Positions 48,126 to 57,597 of a stretch of DNA of 64,000 bases are shown piece by piece. The notes beneath the pieces are model-generated. The model was not told the DNA's origin. It saw only the letters and a list, made by a program, of their open reading frames with translations, and made no database searches. Location of the stretch: positions 62,001-126,000 of the forward strand of contig NZ_SMFM01000004.1 in the NCBI RefSeq assembly GCF_004349085.1. The letters run 5' to 3'. The DNA is from Flavobacterium caseinilyticum (GTDB lineage Bacteria > Bacteroidota > Bacteroidia > Flavobacteriales > Flavobacteriaceae). Every line of letters begins with the position of its first letter. The stretch's first letter is position 1. Made by a program: the position numbers and the translations under genes.

Positions 48126-49160
48126 ATGGAAATTACGGTCCAAAAATCAAATCAATTAAAAGCAGTAGCAGCCTTAATGATGCTTTGCCTCCATTTGTTC
48201 AACAGACAGTATCAAGGACTTTTTGAGCCGCTATTCTTCGTTGGTACTCAGCCACTGTCTTTTTATATTTCTTTATTTTGCGATGCGAGCGTACCTATTT
48301 TTTGCTTTGTAAGTGGCTATGGATTGTATTTTAAATTTCACAAAAATGCAATATCTTACGGAAAGGGAAATGAACTTAGAGTCAAAAAGTTGTATATTAA
48401 TTACTGGATTATTCTCATACTATTTGCAGTCATTTTAGGTTATCTTATAAATGCAAAAGGCTATCCAGGCAATGCAACAAAGTTTTTGTTAAATTTTAGT
48501 GCCTTAGAAAGTTCTTATAACAGTTCCTGGTGGTTTTTTTTTACGTATTTACTTTTAGTTGTTTCTTCAACCGTTTTGTTCAGGTTAATTGATCAGTCAT
48601 CGCTGGTACTTCTATTAAGTATTTTTGTGGTTTTCTATTTTTTTGCCTTTTATTTCAGAGTGTATCAACCCAATTTATTTAATAATGGATTGCTCAATTG
48701 GTTGCAACGTCAGCTCAGTCTGTTTGGAACGTCATTATTGCCTTTTAGTATTGGAGCTATTGCCCTAAAAGCGAGATGGAATACAAAGCTAAGTACGTTT
48801 TTTGCATCGATACGCTATAAAAATGCTGTCGCTCTTTTTGTTATTTTTTTATTAGTTGTAATCCATGGTCTGATCCCTAATTTTGTTATCGCCCCATTTC
48901 TTGCGGTACCATTTTTGTTTTTATTCATTCAGATTAAGTTACCGGATTGTGTCGATACAACCTTAAATTATATTGCGCCTCATGCTACCAATATGTGGCT
49001 GGTGCATATGTTTTTTTACCTCACTTATTTTGAAACGTTTATTTACAGTCTTAATTATGTCTTACCTATTTATTTGTTATTGATTTTGTGTAGTTTGTTC
49101 AGTTCAGTGATCGTAAATAAAATTAACCATTTCGTTTTATTTAAACTAAAATTATCATGA
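48126..49160 (+). CDS. Acyltransferase-3-family membrane protein
   Basis: 344 residues and about ten membrane helices. The first helix carries the family's basic/histidine pattern (QLKAVAALMMLCLHLF, His23). FVSGYGLYFKFHK follows, as in O-antigen acetylases of the OafA/WecH group. It probably adds acetyl groups to the polysaccharide from a cytoplasmic acyl donor. No SGNH domain is attached. It overlaps the next gene by four bases (ATGA). Confidence 0.8.
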   Translation: MEITVQKSNQLKAVAALMMLCLHLFNRQYQGLFEPLFFVGTQPLSFYISLFCDASVPIFCFVSGYGLYFKFHKNAISYGKGNELRVKKLYINYWIILILFAVILGYLINAKGYPGNATKFLLNFSALESSYNSSWWFFFTYLLLVVSSTVLFRLIDQSSLVLLLSIFVVFYFFAFYFRVYQPNLFNNGLLNWLQRQLSLFGTSLLPFSIGAIALKARWNTKLSTFFASIRYKNAVALFVIFLLVVIHGLIPNFVIAPFLAVPFLFLFIQIKLPDCVDTTLNYIAPHATNMWLVHMFFYLTYFETFIYSLNYVLPIYLLLILCSLFSSVIVNKINHFVLFKLKLS

Positions 49161-50254
49161 AACTACTCTACATTACCAACGGCATTAACGGGGCCGGTGG
49201 GTTGGAGCGGGTGCTCTCGATCAAAGCGTCTTATCTTGCGGATCACTACCAATATGAAGTAACCATTCTTTGTTTAAATAATGCTGATGAAAATCCCTTT
49301 TATACTTTTTCAGATAAAATAAAAATGATATCCATGGCAGTTGGGGGTAATCCTATTCAATATATTAATGCCTACAAGAAAGGAATTCAGAACGTAGTTG
49401 AGCAGACTAGTCCTGACGTAATTTCGGTTTGTGATGACGGTCTGAAGGGTTTTTTTATTCCTAAAATCGTAGGTAAAAATAGTGCTGTTATTTATGAACG
49501 ACATGTTTCTAAAGAAATAGAAATGAACGTGTCCTTTTCTTTTTTTAAAAAGCAATTGATACAAATAAAATGGAAATTAATGGAGCAACTTGCTTCCAGT
49601 TTTTCTAAATTTGTTGTATTAACCACTGGGAATACAAAGGAATGGCCCTCTTTAAGCAATATGGTCGTCATTCCAAATCCTTTATCCTTTTATCCGAAGG
49701 AATCCAGCACCTTGCAAAACAAAAAAGTAATTGCAGTAGGCAAGCAAGGTTTTCAAAAAGGATACGATCGTTTATTGGCTGCCTGGAAGCTAGTGCATCT
49801 TAAACATCCGGACTGGCAATTGGAAATTTATGGTACAATAGCTCCTGAATATAAATTGGAAGAGCTATCCAAGTCATTGGGGATTTTTACCAGTGTCTTT
49901 TTTTATCCACCTGAAAAAGACATTCAACGCAAATATATGAATTCGTCTGTATATGTCATGTCTTCCCGTTTTGAGGGATTTGGCATGGTTTTGATTGAAG
50001 CCATGGCGTGCGGTGTTCCATGCGTATCATTTGACTGTAATTACGGGCCCGCCGATATTATTTCGCAAAATGTGGACGGACTACTTTTGCCTAATGGGGA
50101 TATTACCGCATTAGCCAATAGTATCATTACCTTAATATCTCAAGAACAACTTCGAATTAGTATGGGAGAAAATGCAAAATTAAATGTTCAGCGATTTCTT
50201 CCGGAAGTAGTGGTGAAAGAATGGGATATCCTTTTTAAACAGCTGGTGCAATGA
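49157..50254 (+). CDS. Glycosyltransferase family 4
   Basis: 365 residues, GT-B fold. The N-terminus is KLLYITNGINGAGGLERVLS; the C-terminal domain has VIAVGKQGFQKGYDRLLAAW and the EX7E motif FEGFGMVLIEAMACGVP, followed by GPADIISQNVDGLLLPNGD. It is closely similar in layout to the next gene (50251). Four-base overlaps on both sides show tight coupling with its neighbours. Confidence 0.92.
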   Translation: MKLLYITNGINGAGGLERVLSIKASYLADHYQYEVTILCLNNADENPFYTFSDKIKMISMAVGGNPIQYINAYKKGIQNVVEQTSPDVISVCDDGLKGFFIPKIVGKNSAVIYERHVSKEIEMNVSFSFFKKQLIQIKWKLMEQLASSFSKFVVLTTGNTKEWPSLSNMVVIPNPLSFYPKESSTLQNKKVIAVGKQGFQKGYDRLLAAWKLVHLKHPDWQLEIYGTIAPEYKLEELSKSLGIFTSVFFYPPEKDIQRKYMNSSVYVMSSRFEGFGMVLIEAMACGVPCVSFDCNYGPADIISQNVDGLLLPNGDITALANSIITLISQEQLRISMGENAKLNVQRFLPEVVVKEWDILFKQLVQ

Positions 50255-51360
50255 AAATAGTGTTCAGTACCGATCAAATACACCTTCACGGAGGAATCGA
50301 GAAAGTTTTAGCTGAAAAGGCAAATTACTTTGCTGACGAAGTAGGGTATGAAGTTATTATCCTTACCTGTGAACAGAAAGGGAAAAAGCCCTGCTATCCG
50401 TTGAGTGCAAAAATACAGTTGATGGACTTAGGTATTGACTACCATCGAGAGAAAAGTTATTTCTCGCCAGCAAATCTATTTAAAATACCGAATCATTTTT
50501 TTAAATTGAATCAAATCCTGCAGCAATTGGAACCGGATGCAGTTATTGTTTCTAATTTTGGCTTTGATTATTATGGAATGCCTTTTTTTTATAATAAGGC
50601 AAAGAAAATAAAGGAATTTCATTCCTCCCGTTATTTCGACGCAGTTGCACGAAGCCAAAACAAGTCTATTATAAAAAAACTGATGTATCAATTCAATGAC
50701 TGGATCGAGTCAAAATACGATCATTTAGTCGTTTTGAATAAAGATGAGGTGCCATATTATAAAAGTGATGCTGTTGTTGTGATTCCAAATCCGATCAGTA
50801 TTCCAAAAGAAACAGCGTTACTGGATAACAAACAAGCAGTGGCTGCCGGGAGAATTTCAGCTGTCAAAGGTTTTGATCAATTAATTAAAGCCTGGAAAAT
50901 AGTGCACTCAAAAGTTCCGGAATGGGAACTGCATATTTATGGGGAGGATTATGTCGGTACTCGAAAACAATTAGAAATTTTAATAGAAGAAAATGATTTA
51001 GATCAGGTAGTTTATTTTAAAGGGAGTTCTTCCAATATGACTAAAACTTTTCAGGACTACAGTTTGTATGCATTGAGTTCTGTTACAGAATGTTTCCCAA
51101 TGGTGCTGCTCGAATCCTTAGCTGTTGGTTTGCCAATAGTGTCCTTCGACTGTCCCAACGGACCACGTAATATAATCAGTGATAAAGAAGATGGATTGCT
51201 TGCTGAAAATCAGAACATAGCAGATTTGGCTAAAAAAATCCTACATTTGATGCAAAACCAGCAGCAGCGTAAACTATTCGGAAAAAATGCGAAGCAAAAC
51301 AGTTTACAATTTTCTACGTCAGTAGTCATGAAGCAATGGGTTAATTTGTTGCATTCTTAA
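50251..51360 (+). CDS. Glycosyltransferase family 4
   Basis: 369 residues, GT-B fold. KIVFSTDQIHLHGGIEKVLAEK is the N-terminal nucleotide-fold start; AVAAGRISAVKGFDQLIKAW and the EX7E motif TECFPMVLLES lie in the C-terminal domain. GPRNIISDKEDGLLAENQN aligns with the previous gene, so the two are likely paralogues. It overlaps that gene by four bases and precedes the EpsG-like gene by three. Confidence 0.92.
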   Translation: MKIVFSTDQIHLHGGIEKVLAEKANYFADEVGYEVIILTCEQKGKKPCYPLSAKIQLMDLGIDYHREKSYFSPANLFKIPNHFFKLNQILQQLEPDAVIVSNFGFDYYGMPFFYNKAKKIKEFHSSRYFDAVARSQNKSIIKKLMYQFNDWIESKYDHLVVLNKDEVPYYKSDAVVVIPNPISIPKETALLDNKQAVAAGRISAVKGFDQLIKAWKIVHSKVPEWELHIYGEDYVGTRKQLEILIEENDLDQVVYFKGSSSNMTKTFQDYSLYALSSVTECFPMVLLESLAVGLPIVSFDCPNGPRNIISDKEDGLLAENQNIADLAKKILHLMQNQQQRKLFGKNAKQNSLQFSTSVVMKQWVNLLHS

Positions 51361-51363
51361 ATT

Positions 51364-52452
51364 ATGTTAGATTTTATACCCTTACAATATTACACCTCAA
51401 TTTACTACTACTTTTTATTAGTAGTCGTTTTGTTGACTTACGTACGTTCGAGATCAACTGATATCACCGCTAAAAAAAGTATTGATTCAAATCGTTCATT
51501 AGGTTTTTTCGCTTTGATTGTTACTGTTTTTTATATTGGTTTCCGACCTATTAGTGGTGCTTATTTTGGTGATATGGGTACTTATGCACAATCATTTGAA
51601 CGGTATCAAATGGGGGAGGCTAATATGTTTAAGGGAGATGTTGTTTTTGATTTTTTTATGCAGGTTTGCGCAAAAATCATGAGTGTTCAGCTATTTTTTA
51701 TGGTATGTCTTTTACTGTATGTTTTGCCTTTGTGGAGTGCCTGTAAAAAGTGGTTTAAAGAATACGCCTTTTATGCTTTTTTAGCGCTTCTAATTTCATT
51801 TTCTTTTTGGGCTTATGGCACGAACGGTATTCGAAATGGTATTGCCACCTCAATTTTTTTGTATGCATTATCTAAAGAGAATGTGTATTATAAAGTAGCG
51901 TTGGTTGTACTTGCCCTGGGAATACATAATTCATTGCTCATCCCTGCGGCAGCTTTAGGCCTAACTTTTTTTTATAAAAATCCCAAAACTTATTTTTATG
52001 CCTGGTTGCTGTGCATACCGTTATCTTTAGTTTCCGGAGGTTTTTGGGAAGGTTTATTTGCCGGTCTTATGGCTGAAGAAAGAGCGAGTTATTTGACCGA
52101 AGGAAATGTTAATGATGATGTCTTTTCCAGCACGGGGTTCCGATGGGACTTTGTATTATACAGTGCCTCGGCGGTCTACAGTGCCTATTTTTTTATTTTT
52201 AAAAAGAACTTTACAGACGAAAAATACAATCGGCTGGTCTGCATTTACTTAACGGCTAATGCTTTCTGGATATTGGTAATCAGGGCAAATTTTTCAAATC
52301 GTTTCGCCTATTTGTCCTGGTTTATGATGGCCATAATCATCGTCTATCCGTTTTTGACAAAAATCCAAATAAAAAATCAACATAAAGTGTTAGGTATCGT
52401 ATTAGCAGCTTATTTTGGATTTTCTTTTTTAATGAATGTAATTTTATCGTAA
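51364..52452 (+). CDS. EpsG-like polysaccharide polymerase
   Basis: 362 residues with about ten membrane helices. The segment TVFYIGFRPISGAYFGDMGTYAQSFERYQ, with its conserved Arg and Asp, and AYGTNGIRNGIATSIFLYAL are typical of the EpsG family, which stands in for Wzy in exopolysaccharide loci. It would join repeat units on the periplasmic side. This is unexpected beside an ABC exporter, which normally handles chains finished in the cytoplasm. The next gene starts one base after its stop. Confidence 0.82.
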   Translation: MLDFIPLQYYTSIYYYFLLVVVLLTYVRSRSTDITAKKSIDSNRSLGFFALIVTVFYIGFRPISGAYFGDMGTYAQSFERYQMGEANMFKGDVVFDFFMQVCAKIMSVQLFFMVCLLLYVLPLWSACKKWFKEYAFYAFLALLISFSFWAYGTNGIRNGIATSIFLYALSKENVYYKVALVVLALGIHNSLLIPAAALGLTFFYKNPKTYFYAWLLCIPLSLVSGGFWEGLFAGLMAEERASYLTEGNVNDDVFSSTGFRWDFVLYSASAVYSAYFFIFKKNFTDEKYNRLVCIYLTANAFWILVIRANFSNRFAYLSWFMMAIIIVYPFLTKIQIKNQHKVLGIVLAAYFGFSFLMNVILS

Positions 52453-53328
52453 ATGAAAAGTTTAACCGTATTTACCCCTTCATACAATAGAGCCTATTTA
52501 TTGCCCCAATTATATAGCAGTCTGTGCCGTCAGACCGTTAAAGATTTTAGCTGGCTTATAGTAGATGATGGTTCTACTGATAGCACTGAAAGTTTAGTGG
52601 CTTCCTGGCAACAAGAAGGTACTATCCAGATACAGTATATATATCAGGAAAACCAAGGCATGCATGGCGGGCATAATACCGCCTATCAAAATATCTCAAC
52701 CCCTTTTAATGTCTGTATTGACTCTGACGATTTTATGCCAGACGATGCTGTGGCCCTTATTCTAATGAATTGTGAAAACCTTGGTGGAAAATTTGCCGGT
52801 ATAGTGGGACTCGATGCTACTAAAAATGGGGAAATAATAGGGACACGCATTCCGGAGCATTTAGCTGCGGTTAAATTAAATGAACTCTACACGATTCATC
52901 AGGTTCGCGGCGATAAGAAGATAGTTTATAAGACGGATGTTGTAAAAAAATATCCTCACTATCCGTTGTACCGCAACGAACGTTTTGTACCGCTGGATTA
53001 CCTCTATTTATTAATAGATCAGGATTATGACTTACAGCCGGTAAACGCTGTTTTGTGTATTGTGGAGTATCAGGAGGACGGTTCTTCTATGAATATGTTT
53101 AAACAATATAGGAAACATCCAAATGGTTTTGCTTTCTCCAGAGTTAGCAGGATTAAATATGGCAGGACCTTCAAAGAGCGATTTAAAAATTCCATTCATT
53201 TGGTGTCTTCGGCGCTGTTTGCAAAAGATTTTTCCTGGTTGCTAAAATCAAATAGACCTATTTTAATTGTGGCCGCTGTCCCTTTTGGAATAGCTCTAAA
53301 TTTGTACATTCGCTATAAATCTGTATGA
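52453..53328 (+). CDS. Glycosyltransferase family 2
   Basis: 291 residues. The GT-A core shows LTVFTPSYNRAYLLPQLYSSL, the nucleotide site IVDDGSTDSTESLV and the metal-binding DSDDFMPDDA. A hydrophobic C-terminal stretch (PILIVAAVPFGIALNLY) may hold it at the membrane. Homologues of this layout are common in capsule loci of Bacteroidota. It overlaps the following acetyltransferase by four bases. Confidence 0.9.
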   Translation: MKSLTVFTPSYNRAYLLPQLYSSLCRQTVKDFSWLIVDDGSTDSTESLVASWQQEGTIQIQYIYQENQGMHGGHNTAYQNISTPFNVCIDSDDFMPDDAVALILMNCENLGGKFAGIVGLDATKNGEIIGTRIPEHLAAVKLNELYTIHQVRGDKKIVYKTDVVKKYPHYPLYRNERFVPLDYLYLLIDQDYDLQPVNAVLCIVEYQEDGSSMNMFKQYRKHPNGFAFSRVSRIKYGRTFKERFKNSIHLVSSALFAKDFSWLLKSNRPILIVAAVPFGIALNLYIRYKSV

Positions 53329-53876
53329 AAAATAAAAGTATCATCTATGATGATTTATATCGCTACACCGGGGAGCGAAGTTTTTGGCTGCTTCTACGCT
53401 ATGTTTTTTTTACACCTGGATTTCAATATGTTTTTTTATTTAGAAAAACTTCGAATGCGGATTTTATATTAAGTAAAATATTTTGGAAAATATTGCTTAG
53501 GCGATGCATGTTGTCAACAGGTATACAAATCCCTGAAATAACTAAAATTGACCGCGGTTTCAGAATTGTACATTTTGGGCATATTGTTATTAATCCTGCC
53601 ACTATTATTGGAAAAAATTTTAACATTTCACATGGCGTTACGTTAGGCCATGCGGAAGGTAAACAAGCCGGAAGTCCTATAATAGGAAATAATGTCAGTA
53701 TACAAACGAATGCTGTTGTAGTTGGCAGCGTCATGATAGGGAACGATGTATTGATAGCGCCTAATGCTTTTGTAAATTTTGATGTTCCTGATGGTGCGAT
53801 TGTTTTAGGGAATCCCGGGTCAATAATTCTAAAAGAAAAGGCGAGTGAAAAATATATTGTTTACAAAATAGAATAA
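53325..53876 (+). CDS. Serine-acetyltransferase-like hexapeptide O-acetyltransferase
   Basis: 183 residues. The C-terminal half (about 80-175) is a left-handed parallel beta-helix of hexapeptide repeats (IVINPATIIGKNFNISHGVTLG, later IIGNNVSIQTNAVVVG), with the catalytic-type histidine in ISHGVTLGH. The N-terminus (FWLLLRYVFFTPGFQYVF) is a membrane-associating segment common in capsule-locus relatives of CysE. It likely acetylates a sugar of the repeat unit rather than serine. It sits between GT2 and GT4 genes. Confidence 0.85.
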   Translation: MKNKSIIYDDLYRYTGERSFWLLLRYVFFTPGFQYVFLFRKTSNADFILSKIFWKILLRRCMLSTGIQIPEITKIDRGFRIVHFGHIVINPATIIGKNFNISHGVTLGHAEGKQAGSPIIGNNVSIQTNAVVVGSVMIGNDVLIAPNAFVNFDVPDGAIVLGNPGSIILKEKASEKYIVYKIE

Positions 53877-53882
53877 GAAAAC

Positions 53883-54971
53883 ATGAAAATTCTTCAAGTT
53901 GTTAACAGTTTAGCCGTTGGTGGAGCTGAAAAATTATTGTTAGAAACGCTTCCTGTGTATAAGGAAAAAGGAGTAACCGTAGATCTTTTAGTTTTAAATG
54001 GGTATGAATATCCTTTTATGACCGAATTAAAACAGTTGGATTGTTGTACCATCTATACTTTAGGGAATACAACTGTTTATAATCCGCTGCATATCTTTAA
54101 AATAATTCCGTATCTAAAAAAATATGATATCGTTCATGTCCATTTATTTCCTGCACAATATTGGGTCGTACTGGCAAAAATAATTTCATTTTCCAAAGTG
54201 AAATTACTATTCACGGAGCACTGTACGTCTAATCGCAGATTAGAAAATAAGTTGTTCAGATTTGTGGACCGATTAATTTACAGAGGGTATGATAAAGTAA
54301 TTTGCATCACTGAAGAAATTAAAATAATTTTACAAAAGCACACAGGTTTGAGTGATGAAATTTTTATTGTTATTGAAAATGGAGTTAATCTGAGCGCCAT
54401 TACCGCATCAGATTCCTTATTAAAGCATAAAATAGACACGAAATTCAGTCAAGCTGATTCACTACTTATCCAGGTTGCGGGGTTCCGAGAGCAGAAAGAC
54501 CAGGCTACTTTGATTCAGGCTTTAGCATACCTGCCGAAAAATGTTAAATTAGCGTTAGTAGGGGACGGAGTTACACGTAATGAATGTGAAGTATTGGTTG
54601 GTGATCTTCAATTAACGGACCGGGTTGTTTTTTTAGGACTACGGATGGATGTGCCACAGCTTTTAAAATCGGCTGATATCATCGTATTATCCTCAAAGTT
54701 TGAGGGGCTTTCGTTGTCCAGCATCGAAGGGATGGCTGCGGGAAAACCTTTTATAGCCTCTGAAGTACCGGGATTAACTGAAATTGTAAAAGGGGCTGGA
54801 GTTTTATTTGAGCAAGGCAATGCTGTAGCGCTGGCAGAAAAGATTATGAAATTATTAGATGACAAAGATTATTATGATTCGGTTTCGCAAGCCTGTCAAA
54901 AACGTGCTTCACAGTATGATATACACAAAATGATTGAACAGCATATAGGATTGTATGAAAGTATCTGTTAG
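53883..54971 (+). CDS. Glycosyltransferase family 4
   Basis: 362 residues, GT-B fold. ILQVVNSLAVGGAEKLLLETL is the N-terminal start; LIQVAGFREQKDQATLIQAL and the EX7E motif FEGLSLSSIEGMAAGKP lie in the C-terminal domain. It overlaps the next gene by 17 bases, so the two are probably co-translated. The two-His segment VHVHLFPAQYW is typical of this subfamily. Specificity unknown. Confidence 0.92.
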   Translation: MKILQVVNSLAVGGAEKLLLETLPVYKEKGVTVDLLVLNGYEYPFMTELKQLDCCTIYTLGNTTVYNPLHIFKIIPYLKKYDIVHVHLFPAQYWVVLAKIISFSKVKLLFTEHCTSNRRLENKLFRFVDRLIYRGYDKVICITEEIKIILQKHTGLSDEIFIVIENGVNLSAITASDSLLKHKIDTKFSQADSLLIQVAGFREQKDQATLIQALAYLPKNVKLALVGDGVTRNECEVLVGDLQLTDRVVFLGLRMDVPQLLKSADIIVLSSKFEGLSLSSIEGMAAGKPFIASEVPGLTEIVKGAGVLFEQGNAVALAEKIMKLLDDKDYYDSVSQACQKRASQYDIHKMIEQHIGLYESIC

Positions 54972-56127
54972 ACCTAAAATCATCCGTACCGCTACAGTGG
55001 CGTTATCTTTAAATTATCTGCTTAGAGGCCAGTTGGCTTTTTTGAATGGGTATTATGACGTTATTGCCGTTTCTGGAGCTGATGACGATTTAATGCAGGT
55101 TGCCGCAAGAGAGAAAGTTAGTACTATTGGCATTGAAATGCAACGGAAAATTAGTCCACTGAAGGATTTGAAATCGTTGTGGCAGTTGTATTGGCTTTTT
55201 AAAAAAGAAAAACCGTTAATTGTCCATTCCATTACCCCAAAAGCAGGTTTGCTTACGATGATGGCAGGTTATTTAGCAGGAGTTCCTATCAGAATCCATA
55301 CTTTTACAGGACTTATTTTTCCGACAAGAAAAGGAATGATGCAAAAACTACTTATTTTCACGGACCGGATATTGTGCTATTGCGCCACAAACATCTATCC
55401 GGAAGGGCAAGGAGTCAAAAGCGATTTGATCAGTTATAAAATCACTACTAAAAAATTGCAAGTTCTGGCCAATGGAAATGTGAATGGCACTGATACGATG
55501 TACTTTGATTCAGGCCTGATTTCCACCACAGAAAAACAACATTTAAAAACAAGTTTAGGGATAGCTGCTGACGATTTTGTTTTTATTTTTATAGGACGTT
55601 TGGTCGGGGACAAAGGCATCAATGAACTAATACAGGCCTTTCAACAGCTTTGCGGTGAATCAGCAGCAGTTAAACTGCTACTGGTAGGGCCATTTGAAGC
55701 AGATCTCGATCCGCTGCGTCCGGAAACATTGCAACTGATAAACAGTAATCAGCAAATTCTACCCGTCGGTTTTCAGCAAGATGTACGGCCTTACTTCGCC
55801 ATCAGCGACTGTTTGGCATTCCCGAGTCATCGGGAGGGATTTCCCAATGTTGTCTTACAGGCCGGAGCCATGGGTTTACCCAGTATAGTGACGAATATCA
55901 ATGGCTGCAACGAAATAATTACAGAAGGTCAAAATGGTGTCATCATTCCTGTTAACGATAGTTTTGCGTTGTATAAAGCAATGAAAAAAATAGTGACAGA
56001 CGATGCATTCCGATTACAGCTCGAACAGCATGCGCGTCGAATGATTGTGTCACGGTACGAACAGCAAGTAGTATGGGATGCTATTTTGGCAGAATACAAG
56101 GCGCTCGAACAGAAGGCAGGTTATTAA
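54955..56127 (+). CDS. Glycosyltransferase family 4 (second-sugar transferase candidate)
   Basis: 390 residues, GT-B fold, similar to the group that adds the second sugar after the PglC-type step (PglA/CapM-like). Landmarks are VHSITPKAGLLTMMAG, FTGLIFPTRKG, FIFIGRLVGDKGINELIQAF and SHREGFPNVVLQAGAMGLP. In this last motif the second Glu of EX7E is Gln. It is the last gene before a 254-base gap and the PglC/D/E-type genes. The ATG lies inside the end of the upstream gene, giving a 17-base overlap. Confidence 0.88.
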   Translation: MKVSVRPKIIRTATVALSLNYLLRGQLAFLNGYYDVIAVSGADDDLMQVAAREKVSTIGIEMQRKISPLKDLKSLWQLYWLFKKEKPLIVHSITPKAGLLTMMAGYLAGVPIRIHTFTGLIFPTRKGMMQKLLIFTDRILCYCATNIYPEGQGVKSDLISYKITTKKLQVLANGNVNGTDTMYFDSGLISTTEKQHLKTSLGIAADDFVFIFIGRLVGDKGINELIQAFQQLCGESAAVKLLLVGPFEADLDPLRPETLQLINSNQQILPVGFQQDVRPYFAISDCLAFPSHREGFPNVVLQAGAMGLPSIVTNINGCNEIITEGQNGVIIPVNDSFALYKAMKKIVTDDAFRLQLEQHARRMIVSRYEQQVVWDAILAEYKALEQKAGY

Positions 56128-56155
56128 AAACGGTTCGCAATACATTTTTGCAATA

Positions 56156-56172
56156 AAAGCGGCCGCCGCTTT
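56156..56172 (+). other. GC-rich hairpin in the gap before the pglC-like gene
   Basis: AAAGCGG-CCG-CCGCTTT forms a seven-pair stem with a three-base loop, 28 bases after the preceding gene. It is followed by A's, not T's, so it is a poor intrinsic terminator; it could stabilise the 3' end of the mRNA. The rest of the 254-base gap (56128-56381) shows no gene and no perfect TAnnTTTG. Confidence 0.5.
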
Positions 56173-56381
56173 ATAAAAAAAAATGTTCTCGATATTTTTT
56201 ATGCTTAACATTTGACAAGCAACACACGGACTGAGCTTCGATAATAGATCACGGCAGAAAAAGGATTTGGATAAATATATACTTACAGACCTGTAAGAAG
56301 AAGAATATCTAAAAGATAAAATAATAATTAGAGGAAACAGCTTTGAGATTTCTATTGCATAATTCCTTAATAAAATAAAGT

Positions 56382-56984
56382 ATGTATAAAACCTTTTTTA
56401 AGAGAATATTTGATTTTAATGCCGCATTTTTTGGATTGCTTGCACTGAGTCCGCTAATACTGATGGTTACTGTAGGACTATTTTTTGCCAATCAGGGAAA
56501 GCCTTTTTTCTTTCAGTTGCGTCCGGGTAAAAACGGAGTGATTTTTAAAATTATCAAATTCAAAACAATGAATGATAAGAAAGATTCGGATGGGAATTTA
56601 CTTACCGATGCGGAACGTCTGACAAAAATTGGAATTTTCGTTCGTAAGACATCACTCGATGAAATTCCTCAGTTACTCAATGTTTTGAAAGGAGATATGA
56701 GTCTTATCGGACCACGGCCATTACTGCCGGAATATTTGCCGTTGTACGATGCCACGCAAAACAGAAGGCATGAAGTGAGGCCGGGTATAACGGGATGGGC
56801 GCAGGTCAATGGCAGAAATGCGATCTCCTGGAATGTGAAATTTCGGTATGATGTTTGGTATGTAGATCACATATCGCTACTTTTAGACGCTAAAATCCTT
56901 TTTTTAACAATTAAGAAGGTTGTGATTCGGGAAGGAATCAATACTGAAAACACAGCAACAACAGAACGATTTAACGGAAATTAG
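56382..56984 (+). CDS. pglC: Initiating phosphoglycosyl transferase (PglC type)
   Basis: 200 residues, the minimal monotopic PGT size. A re-entrant N-terminal helix ([18 protein letters not shown]) is followed by [19 protein letters not shown], the catalytic Asp93-Glu94 pair in [25 protein letters not shown], and [14 protein letters not shown]. It would transfer the phospho-sugar from a UDP-sugar, probably the bacillosamine-type sugar made by its neighbours, to undecaprenyl phosphate as the first step of assembly. The next gene starts one base after its stop. Confidence 0.92.
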   Translation: MYKTFFKRIFDFNAAFFGLLALSPLILMVTVGLFFANQGKPFFFQLRPGKNGVIFKIIKFKTMNDKKDSDGNLLTDAERLTKIGIFVRKTSLDEIPQLLNVLKGDMSLIGPRPLLPEYLPLYDATQNRRHEVRPGITGWAQVNGRNAISWNVKFRYDVWYVDHISLLLDAKILFLTIKKVVIREGINTENTATTERFNGN

Positions 56985-56985
56985 T

Positions 56986-57597
56986 ATGTATTTATATGGC
57001 GCAAGCGGACATTGTAAAGTTATAATTGACATCATAACGGCGTCTGAAGAATTTGAAATTCAAGGGATAATGGACGATAATCCCAGAATAGCTACACTTT
57101 TTGATATTCCAGTTTTTAATACCAGTACCTTTGAAACGCTTTCGGACAAATCTTTCATCATTGCGGTTGGAAACAATACCATAAGAAAAAAGATTGTTGA
57201 AAAGGTGGGAGGGATCTATATAACTGCCATCCATCCACGAGCGGTAGTGTCACCTTTTACGAATATCGATGAGGGAACGGTTGTGATGGCGGGTGCCATC
57301 GTCAATGCTGATGCGATAATAGGTAAACATTGTATTATTAATACCGCTGCCGTGATTGAACATGATTGTATATTGGGTAATTATGTCCATGTTTCACCCA
57401 ACGCAGCATTAGGAGGAGCCGTTGAAATAGCGGAGGGCACTCACATAGGAATCGGAGCAACGGTGATTCAAGGGATTAAAATTGGAAAATGGGCCACCAT
57501 CGGGGCCGGAACAGTAATAATTAATGACATACCGGATTACGCCGTAGTGGTGGGAAATCCGGGCAAGATTTTAAAATACCACACAAAGCATGAATAA
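56986..57597 (+). CDS. pglD: UDP-4-amino-sugar N-acetyltransferase (PglD type)
   Basis: 203 residues. An N-terminal Rossmann-like UDP-sugar domain (YLYGASGHCKVIIDII, then MDDNP) is followed by a left-handed beta-helix. The catalytic base His126 lies in VIEHDCILGNYVHVSPNAALGG. The protein ends GNPGKILK. The PglD/NeuD family acetylates the 4-amino group of UDP-2-acetamido-4-amino-sugars. It is followed by the aminotransferase with an eight-base overlap. PglC, PglD and PglE-type genes are adjacent, as in Campylobacter-type pathways. Confidence 0.9.
   Translation: MYLYGASGHCKVIIDIITASEEFEIQGIMDDNPRIATLFDIPVFNTSTFETLSDKSFIIAVGNNTIRKKIVEKVGGIYITAIHPRAVVSPFTNIDEGTVVMAGAIVNADAIIGKHCIINTAAVIEHDCILGNYVHVSPNAALGGAVEIAEGTHIGIGATVIQGIKIGKWATIGAGTVIINDIPDYAVVVGNPGKILKYHTKHE

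Noticed and set aside
56156..56172. GC-rich hairpin as an intrinsic terminator
   Set aside because: It is followed by A's rather than T's on the plus strand.
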